This document shows, in pieces, positions 21,275-31,399 of a stretch of DNA of 64,000 bases. The stretch is taken from the NCBI GenBank assembly GCA_949710005.1, contig OX453272.1:20003929-20067928 (forward strand). The letters run 5' to 3'. Within the stretch, counting starts at the first letter, position 1. Each line of letters opens with the position of its first letter. This stretch comes from Ricordea florida (lineage: Eukaryota; Cnidaria; Anthozoa; Corallimorpharia; Ricordeidae). The notes under the pieces are model-generated. The model was not told the DNA's origin and did no database searches. It saw only the letters and a list, made by a program, of their open reading frames with translations. A program made the translations under genes and the position numbers.

Positions 21275-21898
21275 ATGAACGAGAAAAGGTTTGTTGATCA
21301 CGATACTTCAGTCGAGGATTATGTGGAAAGTCTCGAAAACAGGAATACGAAAGAGATAACGAAACGAGATGTGAAATTGCAAAATGAAAGACAGACAAAA
21401 ACAAGGTCTGGAGTAGACGCTTCAAACGTTCGAAAAGTTTCCCCGAAAATGTTTTCAACTGGTGATGAACGAGATCTTGTCGTGGCGTACAAAATTTACC
21501 GTGAAAAGCAACCGGAAAACATGATGGCAGACGATGCGCCATTCTACTTGGGAATAAACCACACGAAAACAGACGGCTCCAAAAAACACTGGTTCAAGTC
21601 GGCACGTATGGGTGTAAATAAATTAAACACTTTGATGAAAACAATAGCTTCAAAAGCAAACATCAACAACGAGCGACTCACCAACCATAGTGCTCGTAAA
21701 CACATGATTCAAAAACTTAATGACAGTGAAATGCAGTTAAGTGGGCACAAGAACGTGCAAAGCATAACAAACTATAGCAGCTTGAACCTAAATCAACAAA
21801 AAAACATATCGGGAATCTTAAGCCGAGCATCGTCACAAACACAAGTAAATGTTAAATTTCTGGCAGAAATTCAAGCTTATGTTATAATCCTTGCATGA
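21275..21898 (+). CDS. Crypton-like tyrosine recombinase domain protein (207 aa)
   Basis: The C-terminal half matches the tyrosine-recombinase catalytic domain of Crypton-type elements and their domesticated relatives (the KIAA1958/ZMYM/QRICH1 group): PFYLGIN, WFKSARMGVNKL, NHSARK with the HxxR pair at His138/Arg141, the second His at 158 in LSGHKNVQ, and the candidate nucleophile Tyr167 in TNYSSL. The N-terminal 35 residues resemble the SAM-like DNA-binding start. The stretch with the first catalytic Arg is missing between residues ~36 and ~60, so an internal deletion probably removed about 100 residues without breaking the frame. It is intact as an ORF but likely catalytically dead. It could be a decayed Crypton or a co-opted DNA-binding protein. 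Confidence 0.7.
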   Translation: MNEKRFVDHDTSVEDYVESLENRNTKEITKRDVKLQNERQTKTRSGVDASNVRKVSPKMFSTGDERDLVVAYKIYREKQPENMMADDAPFYLGINHTKTDGSKKHWFKSARMGVNKLNTLMKTIASKANINNERLTNHSARKHMIQKLNDSEMQLSGHKNVQSITNYSSLNLNQQKNISGILSRASSQTQVNVKFLAEIQAYVIILA

Positions 21899-21995
21899 GT
21901 TTTTAATTCACGTAACAGAGTTTTGTCTTGGTCTGTCATTAAAGACGATAAACAAGAATTTAAATCTCAGTATATATATAATAAACACAATACCA

Positions 21996-22134
21996 CATGG
22001 AAAGTGTGGGCGTACGGTATTTACGCACTCGTTGTTTTTGTATCAGAAATCTCACTCGTTCGTTGCGCTCACTCGTTCGATTTCTGATACGTCAATAACG
22101 CGTGCGTAAATACCGTACGCCCACACTTTCCATG
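21996..22134. mobile_element. Palindromic mini-element with 33-bp perfect inverted arms
   Basis: Left arm 21996-22028 (catggaaagtgtgggcgtac...) and right arm 22102-22134 are exact reverse complements. An inner pair (tatcagaaatc / gatttctgata) extends the fold. It lies near a TA tract and has no coding capacity, so it is foldback or MITE-like. Family unknown. Confidence 0.75.
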
Positions 22135-22161
22135 AAGTATTCTCTATATATATACATATAT

Positions 22162-22268
22162 AAAAACTCTCGGCTCGATTTACTTGGGCTTGCGAGCCAC
22201 GTGGTCTGACCGGAACCGACACGATTAGTAACCTCGCTACGCTCGGCCTTCGGCCTCGCTTCGCGAGG
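22162..22268 (-). repeat. Short GC-rich hairpin repeat, copy S3 (reverse)
   Basis: Reverse copy of S1/S2, with the TA tract at its left edge (22143-22161) and the CCTCGC-GAA-GCGAGG hairpin at its right edge. Confidence 0.7.
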
Positions 22269-22489
22269 AATAATAATAACAATCCTTTGATGAGCTCGTG
22301 GAGTACGATGTTGGGTCAAGGATCTTATTTTCCGAATTATCAAGCGTGTAGAGTGGTTTCAAATTCGAATAATCGAAGTGTCTCCGTGTCCGACAGTCGG
22401 CTGAGGTTACAAGGAAACTCCGTGTCCGACAATCGATAAATTTCTGAAAATTACAGCAAATGTATACAGTACATTCCAACTTAAACATA

Positions 22490-23345
22490 ATAGTATTAAT
22501 AAGAAGGTCCAGTTGCACAAGATGACCGCCACAAATCTTCATGTAAATTATCTAGTAGAGCCCGGCACTCTATAGCGAAGTTGAAATCTACATGGGACTT
22601 GGAAAATTTTCACTCTTTACTGGAGCTGTCGGACGCATAACTTTAAAATACTCCGTGTCCGACTATCCATATATTAGATGATCTTGTCTATATTTTATGG
22701 ATAAATAAGCTCGTTCGACTTTGCTTATAAATGTTCTTGCGAATAATCACACTTACCGAGAAAACTCGGGACACAAGAAGGACTATAATAAGCTTAACTC
22801 CTTTATTGGATCTGGCGCCGATCGATCAGTTGTCAACAAAGAATAATCTTCATTCGTATGCTTTCCTCTCGTGAAAACAAAACGTTACTTCGTCCTACTT
22901 TACTCTTTAGGCCTTAATGACTGCGGTTTAAAACACTTTCACGATCTTCGGGCGACTGGTGTGACAATAACAAATAAACGACTGTCGGACACGGAGTACT
23001 CCGACAGTTAAGAGTTACTTTGCTTATAACTCATGGTTATTTCCAGCAAATGTGTTCTATGCAGATAATAATGATTACATTACTTTTTTGCACTGTCTCT
23101 TTCGAATATTCTATATAATCTTTCTTTTTTATTTTTTAATATTTTTCATACCTCTCTTTGGCTGTCAGACACGGAGTATTTTAAAGTTATGCGTCCGACA
23201 GCTTCCATGTAGATTTTAACTTCGCTATAGAGTGCCGGGCTCTACTAGATAATTTACATGAAGATCTGTAGCGGTCATCTTGTGCAACTGGACCTTCTTA
23301 TTAATACTATTATGTTTTTAAATATGAGGGCCCGTTCTGGTCAAA
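22490..23345. mobile_element. Foldback inside the left transposon end
   Basis: 22490-22670 (aataagaaggtccagttgca, then gccgggctct-type sequence, ending at the ctccgtgtccgac motif) reappears inverted at 23160-23345. The right end of the transposon has only one copy, so a rearranged or inserted end piece sits here. The ~490 bp spacer has an AATAAA on the - strand (22797-22802 region) and may be a solo LTR, which I could not confirm. Confidence 0.6.
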
Positions 23346-23624
23346 ATTGCATTAATTATTTTTACCTATACTGAATTAATAAAACGTTTTGTTCAGTTAT
23401 TTTTGTGGTGTCTTATAAATAATTATATCTACTCTTCGAATTATTTCTACATATTGTACATTTTACTTTGTACTTCTTCTACGTCTGGAATTAATTTTAC
23501 CTGTTTGGGAATTTTTTATTCCTTTCATCAATTATTTTTTCCTTTGCACGAATTTCTTAGCAAATCCCATACGCCATTGCGGGCTGAGTCGAATCCCACA
23601 AGCCAGTGCTCGCCCTTGTTCAAT

Positions 23625-25676
23625 ATGGCGGCTACTGCATCGGGCTCCACGTGGAACGATTCTCAGAAGGATGAAATTATCAGAATTGCAGAAAGCGCAA
23701 TTGAAACTATAACTCAACTTTCCAATGTAGTGGGAAGATCAAACCCTGCTCCTGTGCCAGCTCCAAGTAACTCGCGTTCAGAAAACGCCGTCGAAGAATT
23801 TCATCGCAGGTTTCCAACTGCAGGTTCAAGATTTTCTAAAGGTTCAAGGTCGATACGTCCTGCGCCGTATCCTTCTCGGCGTCCCGCTGGACGACCACGA
23901 GAGTCACCGACTGTGTTAAAAGATGTAATTGTTATTGAATATGAGCATGATAGAGTTCCTTCTAAAGCAGAAAAGATCGAACTCGAGAAATCCAAACGAG
24001 TAATCTCAGGTTTTGAAGTTAATAGAGAATGGACTGCTAAAGAGCTGGAGAGAGAGTTGTCAGCGTTGTTGAAAGGCACTCAGATGGAAAGATTCTGCTT
24101 TGAAATAATGAAGAACTGCTCAGGAACGCTTGTGGCCCCAAACATCCCAAGTGGTAGGAGGATAGACGCAAAGCTTTTACTAAAATCAATAGCCCCTACC
24201 GGATGTATTTACATAAGGTTACTTGCTGAGCTTCCTGATGAAAGTGATGATATGTTCCAGTACTCAATTTTCAGCATACCAGAAAACCAAACTAAAACTA
24301 GTTTAGCAGCCACCAGTATATCCACCGTGATGAACACAACATTGTCTAGCAGCAGTTTTCCCTCTACCTCCAGCAGCATTATCTCACCATCATGTAGCAG
24401 CAGATCATCATCTACGATGACTTGGTCTATCATCACACCATCATCTACCAACATGATTGGAACAACCAGCATGGACAGTGTGAGCACAACCAAACAAAAT
24501 GTTAATCTTGTGAATACTGCTGCAGCTTCAAACAAAGAAGGACATCCCATTCAATGCCCATTTGACATTAATGAGGTAATCAGCAATACTAAAAGCCAAA
24601 ATCTTCAAGATCCTGTAGAAGTATTAAGGTTCCTTCAAGAAAGGATTGTTAAAGGAAGACAACTTGAACTGACCTCTTGTGAAGAAACATGTGATGGGGA
24701 AACAACCTTTATTACTATTGACAGGGACAAAGTTCTTGAAACAACCTTCAGTGAACTGGAATTTGTTGAGGACAACACATTGACCTTCAAAGTAGACTTT
24801 ATGGGAGAAGAGTCTGTTGACCTTGGAGGGCCACGCAGGGAGTGGATCAGATTGGTTAACAGAGAAATGAAGACAAAGTACTTTGAAAACGGATTAAGAC
24901 AATACCTTTCACAAGATTACTTTTATGTTGGTATCATGATTGCAGTGGCAATGTTACAGAATGGTCAAATGCCTGCATTCATTGAGGATCACATTTTACA
25001 GGAGATTCTTTCAACAAACAAAATCCTTGATCCATGTGTAAGAGAAATGAAGGCTGGACTTGAGAAGCTGGGCATGTTATCAGCTCTTCAGCAACTTCCC
25101 ACACTCGTTTAATTGTTGAGACCAGGCTCACAACACAAGATAACTGTCCCAAGACTCCTGCAAATGCTGAAACCGAACTTTTCAGAAGAAGGAAGCAATG
25201 CGATCAGATATGAGAAAGAAGTCTTTATGTTATTTGTAAGATATGTAAGAGAAGTTGCAAGTGGCCGACGGTCATGTGGAAGTAGGAAACTTGAGTTATG
25301 CCACATCTTAGAATTTGTCACAGGTGCATCTGAAGAGCCTGTTGTAGGATTTGGAATGAATCCATCAATAGAATGTGACATTCCGATCATCACAAGAGGT
25401 CAAGATTCGATCCTTCAGGAGACAAGTATCATGGAGGCAAGGATTGTCCAAGTTTCTTCTGACCAGGAGCCAGATCTCCAACAAGAAAGTGCTTCAGACT
25501 CCACTGCCCAAGAGGAAGAACCCATGGTGCGTGCAGGTTTTACACTTACTGCCGACACTTGTAGTAATGTGTTGAGTCTTCCCAGACCAACCCATGAGGT
25601 TCAGTTGCCTCCTCAGCAAAAGTTGTTCGACATTTGTGATTTAGCATTCTCGCAGCCTTTCTTTGGTAAACTTTAA
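23625..25676 (+). pseudogene. HECT-type E3 ubiquitin ligase-like gene of the transposon, one in-frame stop
   Basis: Frame open from ATG 23625 (context aatATGGCGGC) to 25676 apart from one TAA at 25110-25112. Residues 1-~240 are low complexity and Arg/Pro-rich with no recognised domain. A Ser/Thr-rich spacer follows to ~310. The HECT N-lobe starts near 365 (ITIDRDKVLETTFSELEF) and includes FMGEESVDLGGPRREW at ~392. The C-lobe has LEFVTGASEEPVVGFG and the expected catalytic Cys near residue 646 in TADTCSNVLSLP. HECT domains pass ubiquitin from E2 to substrate through that Cys. Similar short HECT proteins (named after G2/M-phase-specific E3 ligase) are numerous in corals. The stop falls between the lobes and removes the C-lobe, so the copy is probably dead unless it is spliced out or the reference base is wrong. 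Confidence 0.8.
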
Positions 25677-25909
25677 AGCTTACATAACATTTTGCATTTC
25701 CAGAAAATGTATAGTGCTTCCCCATGGTTCACAGTGGAAATTATCTGCCAACTTGGGGGAAGTAGAGTGTATTGATATTTTCAGAAATACAAATTCATCA
25801 ACATTAGCCTGTTCTGTATTACACTAATTTTTTCGTTATATTTCATCACTGTTACCAAAGCATGGAAGTGTTTATAAATTTATGTTTTCATGTTTGACTG
25901 ATGAAGAGA
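25677..25909 (+). other. 3' flank of the HECT gene
   Basis: AT-rich sequence between the HECT stop codon and the nested long-inverted-repeat element. No canonical AATAAA was recognised in it. Confidence 0.4.
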
Positions 25910-27446
25910 AATTAAGAGTGAATGCACACAAAAATCGAGCAAAATCGATAAATCGCGGCCACAACTCCAAACCTAACCTACCCTTATTTTGAGTCTGAAG
26001 GAAGGTTTTAGTGAGATTAAGAAGGTTCTGGGGTTTATTTTTTGAGTTAGATCGAATTTTGTGAGAAAATCGAGATTTTCGATTTCGACGGTTTGACGCC
26101 TCAATTTACTGCGAAATTTATTGGTCTAAAAAATTGCCTCGCGACGGCCGAATAAACTTTTTACCGACGATTTTATACTTAATTCAGCAAAATCAAATAG
26201 CTGACAGTAATCTAAGAAACATTTCCGGATTAAATACGGATTTTGTGACAAGGTTCAAGAGCTTTGTTTAGTAGGTACTTGACAACAGGGTGATTTAGTG
26301 GCAAAATTAAACTCCAATTCTACATAAGGGGCCATTCTTCAAATAGCCCCAAAATCAGATTTTGAGCTCTAGAGATGCTATATTTCACCATTTCGTATAT
26401 GTTCAATAAGGTTTTTGAGCGAGCGCCTCAGATTTAGTCGATCAATTTGCTCAATTTCATGTAATTTGCTCCGTGATGCGGTGATGCGATAGTTCAGTTG
26501 ATCCCGATCATGTTACTTTATCACGTAAACAAAGTCACCGATGAGCCAGGAATGGGACAATAGGAATTATTTTTGACCATATTTGTTCAAAGTCAGGCTT
26601 ACCTTGATTAAGAGTTGGGTTTCCGATCAAAAATTTGCTTCTGGGATGCACTTGTTTTGTCTTTCAAACTCCGTTACGCACGACCTAAGCTACCGGTCGT
26701 TGTCCATTCAAAACACCGGGAAAACAATGACGATAGACCAGAAAATACAGCAGGAACGTATCCCAGCAGCTTAAGAATAATTATTGTTACTTTTGACACA
26801 GTCTAGGTTTTAAATGTCCTCGAAATACAAGCCAAATCCACAGGCTCTTTGACAGCTAGGCAACGTGAAATCAAAGAGGTTATCGCACGCCGTTGACTGT
26901 GTTGCATTTTGCGTGACACACGTCACTAATTGCGTCCCGTATCCTGTCTAAAATAATACGTTTATATCCTGAAAAATTGAAACTTTGAAAGGTGCATCCA
27001 TTCTCTTTTTAAATAGCACAGTTCGCGGTCTGAAGCAAGTCTCAAAGAGACAGAAGGCGGGACATGCTTCACATAACTAAAACGCCGGTTGCGTCCTAGA
27101 TCTCTCTTTGGGTTTCAGGACTTTACAAAATTAGTCAGGGACGGACAGAAAAGTAACAAGAGCAAAAACAAAACTCTCCACAAAACGTTGTTGCTGCTTA
27201 TCATATTTCTTTAGATTGCCTTGTCTAACTTACTGATTTAGTCGATTTTCCTATTGCTGTTTTTCACTTGTCACGTGACATTTGAATTTCCCCCTAATAT
27301 TCACCCAAATCTTAATCAGGTCCACTTCGCTGTCAAAACCAGAAAACGTGAACGCTGCCTTATGCGGTTAGTAGATGTATTTCGCCGGTCCTAGCGCAGC
27401 CCCTGGAACCCGGAACCTGGAAAAAAAAAAAACGGTAAAAACTGGC

Positions 27447-27980
27447 GCCCAAAACCATAAATAAACGTAAATTCCAATGGCTGATCTTCTTGGTAAATTA
27501 ATGTGTTTGGTGATTATTCCATCCTTATCCCATCTTTGTAGACCTGTTGTACAACACTTGATAAAAAAATCACTCGTCATAGTCCTGTATTCTAATTCAA
27601 TATTTGTTAATTGATAATTAGGTGGGTTAGCAGAATTCGTGTAGTAAATTTTTCACAGCTGCCAGAGTTAACTCGAACTTCAAATTATCTCTCAAACCAT
27701 ATGGATAGAATACGCCACCATCGGTTAAAACTTGATGATCAATCGGAATGCAAAATTTTCTTCCATGAATTTTAGATAACAAAACATCTTTGGGTTGACT
27801 TGTATCTTTATTACTTGCCTTTGTCCCGCAATCTTCGCATGTTTTCGTTTGATATACCCTGTCTTAATCGGTCGCGTCTTTCTTTTTTGGATAAGTAAAG
27901 GTCTTTGTATGTCATATATAAATCATATCTATCATATCTATCAATTTCATTAAGTGTTTCAATTTTTAGTGATGATATTT
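27447..27980 (-). pseudogene. Capsid-like protein fragment (Polinton/adinto-type), frameshifted
   Basis: Three - strand pieces in changing frames: NEIDRYDRYD with KKERRDRLRQGI; IPIDHQVLTDGGVFYPYGL with FELTLA; and TKHINLPRRSAIGIYVYL. In this order they resemble a protein family repeated in cnidarian genomes that I associate with the major capsid protein of Polinton/adinto-like elements. At least two frameshifts and several stops are present, so it is a relic. The family link is from memory of these motifs and is not certain. Confidence 0.45.
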
Positions 27981-28144
27981 GAAGCCGTTAAAATATACTA
28001 ACAACATATAAGTTGAATCTATGAATGGTTAAGAAAAACAAAATGTTGGAATGTATATATGCCTTCCATAGATATTATACGAAAATTAGCTGAAACTGTG
28101 GGTCGGGTGGTTTTCAAGGTTCGTTCTGATAAATTTTCATCAAA

Positions 28145-28445
28145 CTATGATTTTTATTTTATAGAATTTTTATTTTTATTTTTGGGATTTTGATTTTTAT
28201 TTTTGGAATTTTGATTTTGGTTCTGCTCTGTGTGATTTGCTTGAAGTTGTTGAGTTTTCTTATGATCTGATTTTGGGATTTTTATTTTTGATCCGATTTT
28301 TAAGATTTTTGGGATTTTTGGATCTGATTTTTGAGATTTTGGATCCGATTTTGGTTTCTTTTTTAAATCTGATTTTGGGGGTTTAGTTTGATTTTTCTGG
28401 ATTTTACTGGTTTTTGCTGGTTTTGGGCGGTTTTTCCTGGTTTTT
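28145..28445 (+). repeat. Degenerate tandem repeat (GATTTTTGGGATTTTTGATCCG type)
   Basis: T/G-rich diverged repeats of about 20 bp inside the spacer of the long-inverted-repeat element. Same composition and same edge (ttttgggcggttttt) as 5278-5440 in reverse. Confidence 0.7.
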
Positions 28446-29939
28446 TCCTAGTTCCGGGTTCTAGGAACTGCGCTACTGTTCACGTTTTCCGGTTTTGACA
28501 GCGAAGTGGACCTGATCCTGGCCTGGTCGTTTTATCACTATAACTATGGGGCCTGATTAAGATTTGTGTGAATATTAGGGGGGAAATTCAAATGTCACGT
28601 GACAAGTGAAAAACAGCAATAGGAAAATCGACTAAATCTGTAAGTTAGACAAAGCAATCTAAAGAAATATGATAAGCAGCAACAAGGTTTCGTGGAGAGC
28701 TTTGTTTTTACTCTTGTTACTTTTCTGTCCGTCCCTGACTAATTTTGTAAAGTCCTGAAACCCAAAGAGAGATCTAGGACGCAACCGGCGTTTTAGTTAT
28801 GTGAAGCATGTCCCGCCTTCTGTCTCTTTGAGACTTGCTTCAGACCGCGAACTGTGCTATTTAAAAAAAGAATGGATGCACCTTTCAAAGTTTCAATTTT
28901 AAGGATATAAACGTATTATTTTAGACAGGATACGGGACGCAATTAGTGGCGTGATGTCACGCAACACAGTCAACGGAGTGATTTCACGTTGCCTAGAGCT
29001 AGCTGTCAAAGAGCCTGTGGATTTGGCTTGTATTTCGAGGACATTTAAAACCTAGACTGTGTCAAAAGTAACAATAATTATTCTTAAGCTGCTGGGATAC
29101 GTTCCTGCTGTATTTTCTGGTCTATCGTCATTGTTTTCCCGGTGTTTTGAATGGACAACGACCGGTAGCTTAGGTCGTGCGTAACGAAGTTTGAAAGACA
29201 AAACAAGTGCATCCCAGAAGCAAATTTTTGATCGGAAACCCAACTCTTAATCAAGGTAAGCCTGACTTTGAACAAATATGGTCAAAAATAATTCCTATTG
29301 TCCCATTCCTGGCTCATCGGTGACTTTGTTTACGTGATAAAGTAACATGATCGGGATCAACTGAACTATCGCATCACCGCATCACGGAGCAAATTACATG
29401 AAATTGAGCAAATTGATCGACTAAATCTGAGGCGCTCGCTCGAAAACCTTATTGAACATATATGAAATGGTGAAATATAACATCTCTAGAGCTCAAAATC
29501 TGATTTTGGGGCTATTTGAAGAATGGCCCCTTATGTAGAATTGGAGTTTAATTTTGCCACTAAATCACCCTGTTGTCAAGTACCTACTAAACAAAGCTCT
29601 TGAACCTTGTCACGAAATCCGTATTTAATCCGGAAATGTTTCTTAGATTACTGTCAGCTATTTGATTTTGCTGAATTAAGTATAAAATCGTCGGTAAAAA
29701 GTTTATTCGGCCGTCGCGAGGCAATTTTTTAGACCAATAAATTTCGCAGTAAATTGAGGCGTCAAACCGCGGAAATCGAAAATCTCGATTTTCTCACAAA
29801 ATTCAATCTAACTCAAAAAATAAACCCCAGAACCTTCTTAATCTCACTAAAATCTTCCTTTAGACTCAAAATAAGGGTAGGTTAGGTTTGGAGTTGTGGC
29901 CGCACCTTGCTCGATTTTTGTGTGCATTCGCTCTTAATT

Positions 29940-31395
29940 GGACAGTCTGCAAATAGAGTACAAATGGCACTTCTGTTATTCAGGCAAAACAGATAAAATA
30001 AGTACCAGTGTTGTGTCATTATGCAGATGATAATTTCTTATTTTGACAACTGTTTAATCAGCTTTCATTATTTCTACAAACTGGTTTACAGACAAGGCCT
30101 CCCTTTTGGTGTTACTGGAAAAAATCCTACAAAATTCCCACATATTGTCACCTTGGATCCACTGAGATCTAATCAACATTTGACTCCTGAATCAAGTAAT
30201 GGTTGAATTTTCAACTTTCATTTGGACAGTGGATCTATTGAAAGAAATAATTAAATGAATTTTTCCATAATAAATTCACCCATAGCAAAGATGCTTGACC
30301 TATTTTAATTATTACTGTGGATGCGTTTGACCTGGAGAAAACAGTGTAGGATAATTGAGTTTACCACTTGGCTGTTGTAAGAATTTGATACGGGATATGC
30401 ATTGATTTTTTTACAGAAAATATCCATACCTTCTTCACCATGATTTAAAACTTCTACCCAGCTACCAGTAACACTCACCTTCCAGGACAATTTTCATCGT
30501 AAATTTCAAAATCTCCCCCAACTGGGTATGGATATTTTCGTGTATCATTCATGGTTCTTGTTTTTTGTTCCTGTTTGTAGTCCCATTTCTGTTGAGTTCA
30601 GTTTAGTTAGATGTTCAAGATGGTGACAATTGTAATTTAATATTTACAATAAAAGTTTGAAGTTTGGTACAAACAAAGGAATAAAGAATGTTGGGAGTAA
30701 AGGTCAGTGTTTAATCAAGCATACACAACTTCTGTGGGAGAATTTTTGGTCAATAACAGCAAGTCAAATTAACCAAACTGCACTGGCAAAGTAGAAGTCG
30801 TTACAAAATTTTATATGGAAGAAGTCATCACCAAATTCAAAATTGGACAATATACACAGTAACCCTTGAAAGCACTACCTGAGAGACACTGTGAAGTTTT
30901 TACATCTTGGCTCTGAAAACACAGAGTTCATATTTCTTAGACAATAAAAGGAAACATGTTAGTCAAAGCCCGATGCCTGACAATGACCAGGCATAGTTGA
31001 AATATATGTTGTGGTTCAATATTCTTCTATTTCCTCTGTTTTTTTTTCTTTTTTGTATAGTAATGTATGATTTTAAGTTTTAATCAAAGGAAAATCAAAA
31101 TTGACCCACAGCAGACACTGTGAGCCTCCATGGGAACTGATACGGGTACAGAAATCTGATATTGAAATAGTCTAATGTTAAAATGCTGTCCCTTGTTTGC
31201 TTGAGGGGTCTCCCTGTGACACGTAAAATAGTCTGGCTTAGCCAGAGTAAAATCTGTAAAGACACTATTGGGGTTTAAAGGGTTAAGGAGATAGTTTTTA
31301 AGTGGTTATAAATTCAACACATATCTAATGCCTACATCCACATATCTTCCATCTGCTCATTATGCTGTCAATGTTGCTAAATTTACATGGTCTAA
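29940..31395. other. Transposon interior with no clear gene
   Basis: AT-rich sequence between the nested element and the transposase 3' end. One acceptor-like site (tggtttacag, ending 30091) precedes a 37-codon open stretch (GLPFGVTGKNPTKFPHI) ending at 30206. It may be a terminal exon, but it has no recognised similarity. Confidence 0.4.
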
Positions 31396-31399
31396 AATT

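Larger units (their letters stand above)
25910..29939. mobile_element. Long-inverted-repeat element (~1.45 kb arms), internally deleted Polinton-like
   Basis: The arm at 25910-27353 and the reverse complement of 28478-29939 match at high identity from aattaagagtgaatgcacac inward, broken by a ~45 bp insertion near 28515. Each edge reads TTAA next to GAG/CTC. The spacer (~1.1 kb) contains a capsid-like coding fragment and a degenerate satellite. Long terminal inverted repeats around a double-jelly-roll capsid gene are typical of Polintons/Mavericks and adinto-type elements, but most genes (polymerase, integrase, ATPase) are absent. It is nested in the HECT/integrase transposon. Confidence 0.6.

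Noticed and set aside
22700..23000. Solo LTR or primer-binding site around tggcgccgat
   Set aside because: AATAAA on the - strand and the TGGCGCC string are suggestive, but no TG...CA ends or target duplication could be defined.
23801..24550. Antisense ORFs of 92 and 113 codons inside the HECT gene
   Set aside because: Shadows of the sense frame, with composition that mirrors the Ser/Thr-rich region.
26583..29275. Pairs of 63-codon ORFs repeated at 26583-26806 and 29052-29275
   Set aside because: They are the same sequence on the two arms of the long inverted repeat, in two overlapping frames; duplication explains their conservation.
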